DNA of 64,000 nucleotides, from contig NC_079234.1 of NCBI RefSeq assembly GCF_028502605.1, forward strand, positions 1,674,001 through 1,738,000, read 5' to 3'. The notes under the pieces are model-generated. The model made no database searches. It was not told the DNA's origin and saw only the letters and a list, made by a program, of their open reading frames with translations. Shown here in pieces: positions 1 through 11,497 of the stretch. The stretch comes from Trichoderma breve. Its lineage: Eukaryota > Ascomycota > Sordariomycetes > Hypocreales > Hypocreaceae. Position 1 is the first letter of the stretch. Each line of letters starts with the position of its first letter. The position numbers and the translations under genes are program-made.

Positions 1-153
1 CAGGCTCGTGTGGACAGGGTGTTGGATCTGAACGACAAGCTGAACCAGAGACGTTTGCCGGATGCAGTCAAGGCTGGTAATTTTGAACCTTTTCACTTGG
101 ACTGGCTATATGGTGTGGATTTTGAGCAATTGATTGCTGAGTGGGCGAATTGA
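1..153 (+). CDS. C-terminal end of an unidentified protein (partial)
   Basis: The first 50 codons of frame 1 are open and end in TGA at 151-153. The visible tail is mixed charged and hydrophobic (ending FEQLIAEWAN) and looks like a normal C-terminus rather than a chance frame. The 5' part lies outside the window, so neither the family nor the exon structure can be judged. It converges on delta-COP, whose stop codon lies at 678-680. No function is assigned. Confidence 0.5.
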   Translation, partial: QARVDRVLDLNDKLNQRRLPDAVKAGNFEPFHLDWLYGVDFEQLIAEWAN

Positions 154-677
154 TGGACTCTAAAGCTGTTGTATCTATGTAGTTGAAGTTGATTTTTCTT
201 TGTTTCCTTAAGTAGCACCCAAATTGCAAGCGAGATCTGTCAGCGTCCCGGAGTTAGTGTTGTGTGATAAACCCATGCTTTTCATGACAGGTAGGCCATG
301 ATGATACAATCATCAGTCCCACAGCGACTGTAAATAAATCAGATTTGCACATTCCTAAATCAAGAGGCACATTGTTTAGAATCACATCTAGGGAGACCAT
401 AATCAGTTCAGCCATGTGTGATCCCAACCCTGGAATGGCATCAATATTGGCGACTCCTATGGTCATATCACAATCCTGTTTGGCACGACGCAGCGATACG
501 CACCTTGTGTCACTTTTGTAAGAACTTCGCATCACGTCATCATTTGAAGCATTATCTTTCTACACGTTCCCGGAGCAGGGTTACCAAGCGCCCAAGCCTC
601 CCATTTTATAAACCCCATATTGAAAAAAGAAATGACAAGAAAAGACAATCCACGCTTCTAGTATTAACTCTAGTCAT
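154..677. other. Convergent 3' intergenic region
   Basis: This lies between the stop of the leftmost partial gene and the stop of delta-COP. It should hold both 3' UTRs and poly(A) signals. Short open frames occur on both strands but show no protein-like composition. Nothing else is seen. Confidence 0.6.
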
Positions 678-2456
678 CTACTCGACCAAATAGTTGTCCG
701 CTGCGGACTTGACATCCTTTGAGAAAGTAACCTCCTCGTTTTCTTCAATCAGCGAAACGGAAGTGACCTGAGAACAAATATTAGCGACAAAGACTTTCAC
801 CGGGCGCTCAAAATCAGCAGCAAACTTACATCAACATCCACAAATGGTGTTGTCTTGTTGAAACGAATAGTCATGGGGAAGAAGTCGTTTTCATCATTGG
901 ATTCCGCTTCAAACTCAAACGATCCACTGGGGTTCTCATCATCGACTGAACCAATGTTCCACTCCAGTGTGTCTCCCGATACCTCGTAAGAGGCGTCGAA
1001 GCTAGAGACAACAGGCTCGCTTCCTTGGTAAGGAATAACGACACCGACATCTCGCAGGGCATCGCCGCCAGTCAGCTCGTACTCGACCGTGATGTTGTAC
1101 TTGTCGGAGTCCTTGTTAATCCAGACAGTGAACGTAATAGGACAAGCGCTTGCGTCGTCAGCCTTTGGTGAGGCTCTCCATCGTAGGAGTCCTACGCCTT
1201 GGTTGACTGGGAATCCTCGAGCCGCATTGCTCATTTGCAGAACCTTGGAGCTGTTGAAGAGGTTGCGGTCCACGTTGGGATGAGGGCGGAACTGGGCACC
1301 GTGGGAAGGAATAGCGTGCAGGCCGAGCTTAATCTTTGTTAGGCTGGGATCTGAAACTCGCAATGTCAAATCTCCGTTGATTGCAATAGAGTTGACTGCG
1401 CCTTCTCTTGAGAGCTTGGCGCTTATCGTCTCGGCAATTGTGACATGGATGGCATCACGGTCCAGCGTAGTTGAGATTCGCGATTCGGGCTCGGCGGCGG
1501 CAGCAGGTGTTGGCGTGATGAGAGGAGCGTCGTCAGCTCCAGCACCAAGGTCTCCTCGAACCTTTTCGAAAATGTCGGTCGTCTTTGACTTCTTGCCCAG
1601 CTGCATTCCCTTTGCCTTGAGGGTAGATGGCCTAGCGAATTGATTAGCACTATGGAGAGCAGGCAACAGGATCCAATATCACCCACTTGTTGAATGTCTT
1701 GTTCTTCTCAGCTTCGTATGAGTCGTATGCGCTGGCAGCAGGCTGGGAGGGAGGGGTATAGGTAGGATAGACGGGTGTTCGCGGGGCGGCAGGGCGGCCA
1801 CTTCTGGCGGACTCCTTGCGCTGCATCTCCAGCTGCTTCGCCTTGCGTTTCCGCTCCTCGGTAGCCTCAAGCTCTTTGTTCTGTCTCGGTGTAAGCAATT
1901 CAACTCGCCATGGTGACAGAGCAATTGGGTCCATACCCGTGCAATGATTTCCTGGATGCGCTCCTCATGACTCTCCATTTCCAAAAAGGTCCTGATCTGG
2001 CTGATGGTCAGGTTCTCTCGGTAGCCCAATGTGACCAGTTCGTCGAATGCGCTGAGAAGCTCGTAGGCATTTCGGACAATCTCTCTCTCGTCTAGCGTCT
2101 TGCAGGTGCTGGAGACGACCTGGGCGAACAGGTGCAGGGAGTCGATGTCTTGCAGAATGTTGGACTGTCGGTTGGTGATGAGCACCATGTAGAGCTCGTC
2201 GAGAGGTTGGTAGACGAATCGAACGTTGTCCTGCTCGACGATTGTGTGCTGGGTGCCGCTGTCTGCCAGCTTGGGGAACGACGCAAGGAGAGCCTCAATG
2301 CGGGATCTGGGCATCTCTCGAAACTGTCTCGAGAGGACAGCTTTCCCGCCTCGGGTGCAGATGGAGGCCGCGAGAACAACCTGGCCAGCCGTTAGTTGTC
2401 AATGAAATCAACATTAATTCGATTCTCAGGGCATTTTGGAGCTGTGCGCGCACCAT
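678..2456 (-). CDS. RET2: Coatomer subunit delta (delta-COP)
   Basis: Delta subunit of the COPI coat, which drives retrograde Golgi-to-ER transport. Exons on the minus strand are 2454-2456, 1937-2380, 1687-1880, 830-1631 and 678-767, giving 510 aa, the usual length. The N-terminus MVVLAASICTRGGKAVLSRQ is the classic longin-like start of delta-COP (roughly residues 1-140). A Glu/Arg-rich helical linker (ELEATEERKRKAKQLEMQRK) follows. The C-terminal half (about 250-510) is the mu-homology domain, including FRPHPNVDR and GLLRWRA. The oddity is exon 1, which codes only the ATG; the next intron (2381-2453) has a CTAAC branch site and the second exon opens with GTT. Without that intron no Met precedes the conserved N-terminus. 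Introns are 62, 55, 56 and 73 bp. Confidence 0.95.
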
Positions 2457-3545
2457 TTTGGCAATAACGTGTTGTGCACTGAAGAGCAATCTGGGGGAGG
2501 CTTTGGTGGGATGTCCAGATGGTTCAATTGAGCCACGTCTAACTCAGGAGCTGGAGTTTAGTTGCTAACTCAGTGACAAGGCTACTGCTCTCTCTAAAAG
2601 CGACGTCACGTGTTGGGCCTGTGGAGGGGCTTTGAGAGATAAGGTATCGGCTACCTGAAGCTGGAAGAAGAGAGGAGGGCGTTTGATGTTGCATAGACTG
2701 TGGTAAGCTCAGTATATACTCTCCATTTACTCCACAAGTGTTGAAAAAATTATTTCAAGAAAGAGATTTCATATAACACATCTCTGATAGCCCAGTTATT
2801 AATCCATTAGCCGCTCTCAAACTTCTTTGATGTGTTGTTTGCTGCTCCATTGAGCACTTCTCTCAAAGCACAAGCAATAGAGGTATAGAGTACAAACTGC
2901 CACCAATTACCCCTGTCTTTCAATCATCTCAAGTTCTCAGTACCCCTCGTTGCCACAGCCAAGCCTGCAGACTTCAGGTACTAAGCACTTAGCTGACTCC
3001 CATACCCGCTATTCCTCTTTTAGTCAGCTCTCTCACGTGTGGGCCAGCTTTCTCCAGAGATCCAGCAAGCAAAGCTGCCTTTGGAAAGTTTGTTTGTCGC
3101 ATTCATTAGCCTCAGCCGCAACTTTCATCAGGCTGCACTGCATCTGTCAGCATCAACCTCGACTACGATCCCTTTGTCTTCAACTTCCTCTTATACGACG
3201 CGTTTTCCGTGTCGCCCGACCCTGTTTCTTCTTTTCTCTTCTTTTCTCTCGATATCAATGTGTCACTCTCCTGTCGCCAGCCACCAACCTGAAGACACGA
3301 TATCGTGAGTGGCGCAACACTACATCATCTAGCTCTCGACTCAACAAAGGATTGCCCTGGGCATCTCCAACCTTGATCTCCGGAAAGCGCTTCTTTCGCA
3401 TTGCCGTGTAGCTTTAGAAGCTCACGCCTACCTGTAAATCCATCAACCACCGACTTACGACCATCGGAGCATTTGCAATACCTGTCCGAAATTCACACCC
3501 TTGCATTAACGATACAGCAATCCAACACTCAGGCCGTCACACGCC
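2457..3545. other. Divergent promoter and leader region
   Basis: This 1.1-kb region separates two divergent starts, delta-COP (-) and the acidic protein (+). The right half (about 2950-3540) is C/T-rich with many CTC and TTC runs, typical of fungal 5' leaders. An open frame at 2950-3411 has leader-like Ser/Leu/Arg composition and is not considered a gene. No defined binding site is recognised. Confidence 0.5.
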
Positions 3546-6005
3546 ATGGCTGAGATTGAGATGGATGTTGACTTGGCCCCGTCAATCAAGTTTGACGAGC
3601 AGGCTGACGATGACCTCATCGACTACGACATCGATACGACCGAAGATCAGACTCACGAACAATGGCCGTCTCACCAGGATGAGCAAAACTCAAGTGCGCC
3701 AGAGCATGTGCACCCAGTCGAAGATTATGTAGGTACCGAATCGAAAAATACCGAACTCGAACACGACGAAGAACGCTTCCAAGATACGGGAGCAGACCGC
3801 CCTCAGGTCGATGCGGTGTACAACCATGACGACATTGCCGAAGAATCCCACCAGCCGGCAGAAGTAGCCGCCGAACTACATGATGAAAATGTTGCTTTGG
3901 AAACGGAACAATCCAAAGATGTTGTCGTTGTTGAGTCCGAACAGGTAGTAGACGAGATTGACTACGAGGATGGCGATGAAACGGCGACAAATGAGCCAAT
4001 CCATCATCTAGATGAGGAAGAGAATCCTGTGCACGACACTATCACTGTGGAAGGCGTCGCCGATGCCGTTGTAGCAGAGCCCGCCGTACCTCAGCCACCA
4101 ACAGAGCCTGCTGGTAATGCTGACGTGCCGGAGTCAGCAGCTAAAGATGATGAAGATGAAATAACGTGGGAGCATGAGGATGAACCAGAGGCTGCCAGTG
4201 GTGCTGCAGAGACCATTGTTTCCGAGACAGTCATTCCACCCACGAATGAAGGCTCGTACGAGCACCCTGAAACCCAGAATAGTGATTCACACGACCAGGC
4301 GTACGAACAGCACACTAATGCAACGGGCTCTGATAACGAGGAGACCATGGTGGATGGCCCGGGAGAACAAGATTCTGTGGAATATCAGCAAGACGAATCG
4401 CTGTCACAGCCTGAGGAGCCAACCTCTGATGAGCACGATTTCCCAGCCATCACTGTACAATATAAAGGGGACGAATTTCCATTCTTTTCGCAAGATAAAA
4501 CGCAAGGTTTCTTTTCTGACGTATCCGTCCTGGATCACTCAATGGACTCAGTGCTTGCTGGTTTTCGAGCGGAGCTAGAAAATGAAATCGCAGCACAAGA
4601 TGAACTTGTCTTTCAAGTCGACGAACTCGGGCTTGAATTTACAGAGGTACGTTTCCATCTATGGCTGTTTTTCAAAGGAACTAAACTAACTGCTCTGCAG
4701 ACCACAGAACAAAAGTCACTCGCAGCCATCACACTACGACAAGTGTTGGAGGTGTTTGACTTGTTAGTGAAGAACCAAGATCCCGATAGTTCGCGAGTTC
4801 TATACACGTACCTCTTCACAAGGTCGAACGCTAGCAAACGATTTGACTTCCTGGCTGAAAGTGCGGCGGCTGGTAGGGGGCTCGATGAAGTGATTCATTT
4901 ATTTGAGTCTCCTTTTGGACATCATCATGCTGCCGTTGATGCCCATCACAGACATGAGCATGATGATGATCATGATGAGGCTAGCGAAACCAATGATGCC
5001 ACAGAAACTCACGAGAGTGTTGAGGACGATGATGAGAATGATGAAAACGATGCCGACGGTGGCAGTGAAGAATCTGAGCCGTCGGAAGAAGATGAGGAAG
5101 AGGAAGAGGAAGAAACCTCAGCCATCGAAGAACAGCCTGTCGACACTGCGGATCAGGATGAAGAGGAAGAAGAAGAAGAAGAGGAAGTAGAAGAGGAAGA
5201 AGAGGAAGAGGAAGAGGATGAAGATGAGGATGAGGATGAAGACTTCATGAGAGATACCGAAGACTTCATCGCAGAGGTTGAAGAGATTGCGAACCAGGAG
5301 GGAGACTACAGTGATGGCGGGGACGAGGAGTATAAAGATGAACAGCTTCAGGCAGTGGTCGTAGAGCCAGTGAACCATTCCGACAACGCGCATGCAAATG
5401 CAAATGCAGAAGATGCCCCCGATGCAACATACTCATATGGTAAGGCCACCAACATGAAGACAACGTTCGTTCCCTCATCCACTAACAAATCACGCCTAGA
5501 TGATGAAGATGACGATGCCGACGCCAATCCATTCATTCACCTGGAACTTCAAGAGACCATGACAACCGATGGGGGCGAGATTCAGTACGAAGAAATTGTA
5601 CATGTGGAAGGAGGCGATGGAACATCTCGCCAGGTTCCCATGCATCCGATGGACGAATATATTGAGTCCAATGAGCCCGACACTGGCACGACCAACACAT
5701 TGGCCGATAATGCCGAAGCTATCTCTACCCTGCTAGACATTGGTGCGGTGCAAGACGAGGAAATTACCAACGAGGATCTCGCCTTTGATGATGATATGCC
5801 CGAGATCGACTGGAGAGATGGTCCAGACGCTGCCGATGATGCCAAAAACGACAACGACGTGCCTACACCCTCCGGCCTACCAAAACGGCGTCGAACCGAG
5901 GACGAGCAAGGCGCAGAAGACGAACAAGGTAAGCTCACTCGATGCCCCTGACTGCGACAGACGGAAGCTAATTGTTTTGTAGACGTCAAGCGCCGCCGAC
6001 CATGA
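3546..6005 (+). CDS. Acidic fungal protein of unknown function, probably nuclear
   Basis: Exons 3546-4646, 4701-5928 and 5983-6005 give 783 aa. Residues 1-295 are acidic and disordered. About 299-440 is the only globular-looking part, starting FPAITVQYKGDEFPFF and holding regular amphipathic helices. About 475-550 is an almost pure Glu/Asp tract. The C-terminus carries two basic clusters, PKRRR and VKRRRP, separated by an acidic linker and resembling a bipartite nuclear localisation signal. Both introns are 54 bp. Intron 1 could be retained in frame; retention of intron 2 would replace the last seven residues and remove the second basic cluster. Start context is CACGCCATGGCT. I do not recognise the family. 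Histone-chaperone-like or chromatin roles are conceivable for such acidity but nothing here proves them. Confidence 0.85.
5086..5245 (+). repeat. Purine-rich GAA/GAG/GAT coding repeat
   Basis: Imperfect trinucleotide run within the acidic gene that encodes the Glu/Asp tract. The strand is almost pure purine. Length polymorphism between strains would be expected. Confidence 0.85.
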
Positions 6006-6913
6006 TTGATCACATTACACCAAGACTAACGACGATGATTCAACACCCAATCCTCCCCAACATATCTTGTCACGCAGCTACATCTGGATGATACCCAAAC
6101 GGGCGAGATGGCCCATTTAATATAACGGAATACTAACCGCAGTCAACAGCGTGACGTCTAACGATATATATCCGATACTCATCTACGTGCCGTCGGATAA
6201 ACTGTCATACATTTCAACGCTCTTGAACGGAGGCGAATTCCAGGTAGGAATCCAGCGGGTTTACTAACAATCAAGACATTGCGACTATGTAGCTGCAGAC
6301 GACTTCGCTTTTGGGTCGCTCAATGGCCAATTCTTTTTGGCAGCCGATTTTTTCTCGGCCATTCTTCTTTTCCCTCTTTGCTTTTTCTTTTTTTCTTTTT
6401 CCCTTTTTCCTCTCCTTTTTTTAATCCCCAGTCTCTTTGTTTTCCAACCTGGAGTTGGGGGTTCTGATACCACATTCTCTAGATTCAAGAGCCAGATTAG
6501 TATTTGGCACGAGCCGCTGTGCTCGACTTGGATCACTGGAGAAAGGATAGATATTCTACGGGATGGCTCTTGAGAAGTAACACTGGAAGAAAAGGTATGC
6601 CAGGCGAAGGCAACATGGCGTTTTTGGACAAGATGGCCCAGCCCCGATGTTTAAGGTGAAGTATGTCTGCACATAGATTTCGCTAGCTCTACGGACAGAG
6701 GTCTGTTGCACATGTCTTCAATGAACGTATCGAATGAATGAAAGCTGGACCTGAACTTGAGTGAGGGGCGTGATATATATGGCTTGTGCAATGGGTGAGT
6801 GGGTGGATGGGGATGTTCTCGTTTGGTGTCTTGCCTCTTGGACACAGGCTTTATAAGGGCCAATATCAAACCCAGCTTCCATCAAACGGTCACGGGATTC
6901 CCAGACCAACAAA
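6006..6913. other. Intergenic region before the tRNA gene
   Basis: This holds the 3' UTR of the acidic gene and the 5' flank of tRNA-Glu. A pyrimidine-rich stretch dominated by T runs lies at about 6345-6430. Open frames here are low-complexity Phe/Leu/Ser translations of that tract. No gene is seen. Confidence 0.5.
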
Positions 6914-6996
6914 TCCGACGTGGTGTAGTGGCTAGCATACCGCGCTTTCAAATTGAGAGTACCGCGGCGATCCGGGTTCGACTCCCGGCGCCGGAA
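6914..6996 (+). tRNA. tRNA-Glu (anticodon TTC) with a short intron
   Basis: The A box is TGGTGTAGTGG and the B box GGTTCGACTCC. The anticodon stem CCGCG/CGCGG flanks loop CTTTCA...C, giving anticodon TTC (Glu). An 11-nt intron (about 6951-6961) follows position 37, the canonical site for nuclear tRNA introns. The T arm CCGGG-TTCGACT-CCCGG is perfect, the discriminator base is A (6996), and a run of seven T (6999-7005) follows. The acceptor stem TCCGACG/CGCCGGA contains one A-C mismatch at pair 5:68. This could be editable or tolerated, or could mark early decay. The exact intron ends are uncertain by 1-2 nt. Confidence 0.88.
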
Positions 6997-6998
6997 TA

Positions 6999-7005
6999 TT
7001 TTTTT
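6999..7005 (+). terminator. RNA polymerase III terminator of tRNA-Glu
   Basis: Seven consecutive T residues start three bases after the tRNA discriminator base, the standard Pol III stop signal. Confidence 0.85.
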
Positions 7006-9468
7006 GCTCATTTTGCTTATTTTGCTTCTGATCTACTGTTTCACATTGTCCATATTTGTTTTTTGTACGTCTGTCCTTGAGATCCTCTACCAGTAGTATA
7101 CTTCATGACCATGCAAAAGCGTCGTGACAGGATCTTTGACAGCTAAACCCCGATCGCGACAAGCCCCAAATTCCTTTTTCCTTTGTATCCCAAGATCGGA
7201 CGGAGCTTTCCTGGCGCCCGGCTTGACGTGTTTTGCTTTGCTTGGATGCACCACATACTCGGGGAGACGGGGACCAGGGGGGGTTCAATGTTTGCGCGTC
7301 CTAGGTCCACTTATCCAGGGGCTCTTGATTTTGTTTCCTCTGTTTTGCACACAGTTTGACCCCCCTTGAACCCGGTTTGACCAGGGGGGGGGCCCTAAAT
7401 GTGAAGCAGAGCGCAGGTCGATCACTTTGTCGGCACTGTGCAGTGTAAAAAAGCTTGGAAGCGGGCTGGGTCGAGGGGTCCCACCAAGTTACGATTCAGG
7501 GATGAGATGAGGGAGGCAGCCGTTTTGGTGTGGAGAGGAAGACAAAGAGAAATAGTCAATGACAGGCATGTTGTAATGAAGGAAAAGACGATATAAAGCT
7601 GGTGACGACCCCCAGATGGCTCAGATGGTCCGTCAATTTCATTATCCTAGAAGTTCATATCACGAAGCAATAGCCAAGTGTCCTCGTGGGAATGAATACT
7701 GTAGATTTGTTGGGGGGGAATTGGGGATGCATTGAGGCGCAGCATGTTCGTGTCTAAGACGGCCATCTACCAGTCTCGTGATGGATGGAGGTTCAATTCC
7801 GAATCACACGGCGGGTGATGGCTTGAAGCAGTAGCGCTAGTAATGATCACGAATACGGAGTACTGGTATAAAATAGTAAAAGATAAGAGAAGATTAAACA
7901 GAGAAAAAAAGAGGACCGTCATTGGTATTTCGAGGGATTGCTGTTCCCTGCTTTGTACCTTTAATTGATGACATAGTACTGGTAGTTCCATCTACGAGCT
8001 GATGCGACCCTGTGACGAGCCGGCCAATGACGTCTTGGGGAATCGACTTGTAATGAATGCTATTGATCGCGTCCATCCCGGCAGAAGTGCGTGATGAGAT
8101 TGAACTCCATGCGCTGTTTAAGTGCTTTAGGTGGCTCCGCTCATCGGAATTTTTTCTGTTTTTGTTTTTTCGCGCCGCCTTTGTCTCGGGCTACATCAGT
8201 ATGTTGGCATTGATAATATGCTACAAGAAGTGTACGAGTATGGGGGGTTCGTGTTTTGTTTGTGCTTGATGCTTACTTGCATTTACCGCAACTCGGTGAG
8301 TAATAAGTACATAGCCCTTGAGTATGCGAGTAATACCAGCAGTGATATTACGTTAGCACTATGAGCCGAATATTGAGAACCTAAGGAAAACACGAGGAGA
8401 CCCGGCATCATCTTCCCCATCATTTGCAGTTATATTGAACTATCAATACTATAGATGACGCGGAGGACACCAATGTCAAGATCTCCAGCCTTGCCGAAAT
8501 GAACAGCAGCTGATGCTCAGATGAAACAAACCAAACACGATAAAGGCTGAAGCTGCGTCTTGCTCTGCTGTGCTTTGCATGGGGCCAGGAATTGGGATTG
8601 CAGCTAGACTAGGGGTTGGGCAAAAGGGCTTCCCTCCCTCCCTTGATTGCATGCAGTCAATGTGCTTTGGTAAATTGGCTGCTTTCTCTGTACACAGTAC
8701 CTCTCTACCCACATGATGCGTCACCAATCATCAAGTATCATCTACCAGGACAGAGCAAGGGTCCCAATGTTCTTTTTATAGGGCCCTTGGTTTAGGTGCT
8801 GTAAGAAATCAGTGCAGTCACAAATGGCCCGCTAGCCCCTCAGGTACCCGTCTGGTCCCTCCAGCTTAGCGCGCTCAACTGTGCTGTGCTCCAGGGCCTT
8901 GCGCCTCTGTCGTGGCCCGCTGATACCGATGCCCGCGCCCTGTACACGCACTGCCAGAGGCCCAGAAAGACGCTGGTGAGACACGCAACTGATTGATCCA
9001 GTTGAGGTCACTGATCTCATTCCCAGAGGTTCGCCTCCCCCCCTCCATGTCCACTCCCACTCCCCAAAAAGCGCCACCCACTATTACAACCTACGCCTAA
9101 ACCGAGTCCCAACTTTCAATCCAATCCATTGATTCGATCCCATCCAGCCACAAGCCACCACAAAATACATCCGCGATCGTTCCTTTTTTCCTTCTTCTCT
9201 CCTTCACTGCGCAAAAACCATCTTCGCCAGGCCTTTTTTCTACCCTCTTTCTTCCTCTTCCTCTTACCTCTCCTCTCCTTTCACGGCTCGGCGTTGCATC
9301 TGTGCTGCGTTTGCATCTTTGCATTTTTCTTTGCCTTGTAACGAATTGGACGACGAGCAACAGCATCTGGTGTGACTTGGGGAAACAGGCCACGGCACGA
9401 CTGCTAGCACCTTTTGTCGCCTCTCCCTTTCTCTCCCTTGCAGACAAAAAAGGAACGAAAAAAACATC

Positions 9469-9500
9469 ACGACGATCCAAACGACGATCCAAACGACGAC
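9469..9500. repeat. 12-bp tandem repeat ACGACGATCCAA, 2.7 copies
   Basis: Two perfect copies (9469-9480, 9481-9492) and a partial third lie in the presumed leader of the NIPA gene. Confidence 0.8.
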
Positions 9501-9533
9501 AGGAGCCTCGCTCTCTTTATTTCTTTGATGGGC

Positions 9534-9557
9534 CTGATCTGATCTGATCTGATCTGA
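9534..9557. repeat. 5-bp tandem repeat CTGAT, nearly 5 copies
   Basis: Four perfect CTGAT units followed by a partial one, about 300 bp upstream of the NIPA start codon. A simple microsatellite. Confidence 0.85.
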
Positions 9558-9854
9558 CGACGCTTCTCTTACTCTTACGCTCAGCATTTCGACCTTTCGG
9601 CTCCCCCGCCTTCGAGTCGCCGCGAATCCCCAACTGCAGCGTTTTCTTTTTTTCGGCTTCGTCTTCATTTCTTTCGGCACCACGCATTCGCTACGATCCC
9701 GCCCTCGCGCACGCACGCTCATTTTGTCCCGTTCGCGACTCTTCCCTTTTCCAGGGAGCGCTGAGGAAGACTCGATCGACACAACACACCTTTGCATTTG
9801 CATTTGCTCTGCCTCTGTCGCCGGTTTGCGCGCGCCAGAAACTACTCGCTCAGC

Positions 9855-11497
9855 ATGATTGAAGACAAGTGCGTTTGCATCTAGAAGAGGCCTCTTTTTG
9901 GACCAACAGGACGTCGTCCCGCTGACTTTTTTACCCTTGCTCTAGATATATCGGCCTGGCGTTGGCCATGTCATCAGCCTTAGCCATTGGTATGTCCAGC
10001 CCTTGCCCACCATCTCGCTCTGACTCCTTCACTTTTGCAGCGTGTTCATACTGACTCTTGGATCTCTTCAGGCACCAGTTTCGTCATCACCAAAAAGGTC
10101 AGACTCCTTCTGCGGCGGCCACGGCGGTTCTCGGCAACATGCGATGCTCAGCCGGCTCAACCGAAGACTGGAACCTGCTCTGCTGACGCCTTGCACAGGG
10201 ATTATTACAAGCCGAAGAACGACACGGATTCGAAGGCGACGGATTTGTATATCTGAGAAGCCCCTTGTGGTGGGCTGGTATCGCAACCCGTGAGCATTTG
10301 ACACCCATCCCCAGCCCTTTTCACGCACGCGTGTTAACTTCTTCCTCCTCTTTCTAGTTGGTGTCGGAGAAATCTGCAACTTTGCCGCCTACGCATTCGC
10401 CCCGGCCATCCTCGTCACTCCTCTCGGTGCTCTCAGTGTCCTGATTGGCGCCGTCTTGGGATCATACTTTTTGGATGAAGAGCTCGGCACGTTGGGCAAG
10501 CTGGGCAGTGCCATCTGCCTCATCGGTGCCGTCGTCATTGTTCTGCACGCCCCCCCGGACGAGGACATTCAGACGATCGATCAGATTCTGCACTATGCCA
10601 TCCAGCCAGGCTTCCTCTTGTACGCCTTTGCCGTCGTGGCTTTTGCAGTCTTTATGATTTACCGAATCGCACCCGTCTACGGCAAACGCAACGCCCTCAT
10701 CTATCTTTCCATTTGCTCCACCGTTGGCTCCATCTCCGTCATGTCCGTCAAGGCCTTTGGAATCGCTCTCAAGCTCACCTTTGCGGGCCACAACCAATTT
10801 ACGCATCCTTCGACCTACGTCTTCATGATTCTCACGGCAGTCTGCATTCTGACCCAGATGAACTACTTCAACAAGGCATTGGCATCATTCCCGACCAACA
10901 TGTGAGTTTTAGCTTGGTGGACACCAGCCTCGTCTGAGATTTTCTACTTTGTTAGTCGCCAATACTGATCGACGATTTCCCAGTGTGAACCCGCTCTACT
11001 ACGTCACATTCACCACCGCGACTCTCTGCGCTTCCTTCATCCTCTTCAGCGGCTTCAACACCACCGATCCCGTCAACACGCTCTCGTTGCTCTGCGGCTT
11101 CCTCATTACCTTTACCGGCGTATACCTGCTGAACCTTTCTCGAGGAGACCCTCACGGCCAGAGGCTGGTTGCGTCACGCGGTGACTTTGACGCTGCTGGA
11201 ACAGATATGATCTCTGGCTTCCAGACTCGCCGCAGCATGCAGTCCCGAAGGAGCGAAAACACCTCGAGGCACAGTCTCAGCAGCTTTCACGGCGACAGGC
11301 AGGGCCTGATCCGGGCCTATGACGAGGAAGAGGCTGCGGGATTCGGCCTCACCGACCTCGCCGATAGCGATGACGAGGGCCGTCGTCCTAACGGTGCAAA
11401 CGGCTCCAATGGCTCAGCCAACGGCTCGGCGAACGGCAAGAAGCAGTATACCAGCAACGACATTGAGCTCGAGTCCCGAAAGCACTCCGACAGGTAG
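9855..11497 (+). CDS. NIPA-type magnesium transporter (DUF803 membrane protein)
   Basis: Exons 9855-9868, 9946-9989, 10072-10097, 10199-10289, 10358-10901 and 10984-11497 give 410 aa. The N-terminus MIEDKYIGLALAMSSALAIG leads into TM1 and the sequence GTSFVITKKGL typical of the family. The core holds about nine membrane segments with NIPA signatures such as VGEICNFAAYAFAPAILVTP and VNPLYYVTFTTATLCAS. Family members move Mg2+ and related divalent cations at plasma or endosomal membranes; the substrate here is inferred from family. The last about 110 residues are a polar cytosolic tail with Ser/Arg- and Asn/Gly-rich stretches. Five introns (68-101 bp) cluster in the 5' half, leaving very short first exons. 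Confidence 0.93.

Larger units (their letters stand above)
7006..9854. other. Gene-poor intergenic region and leader of the NIPA gene
   Basis: There are 2.85 kb between the tRNA and the NIPA start codon. The left part has several G runs (for example near 7386-7394). TACGGAGTA, a motif seen elsewhere in the window in the other orientation, is at 7854-7862. The right part (about 9120-9850) is strongly pyrimidine-rich and contains short tandem repeats, consistent with a promoter and 5' leader. No open frame has a believable protein. Confidence 0.5.

Noticed and set aside
2950..3411. 153-codon frame in the leader of the acidic gene
   Set aside because: Ser/Leu/Arg-rich translation of a C/T-rich leader, no domain, and it lies directly upstream of a better start.
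7741..7815. tRNA-like stretch with GGTTCAATTCC resembling a B box
   Set aside because: No matching A box at the right distance, and the acceptor and T stems do not pair over their full length. At most a decayed tRNA-like sequence.
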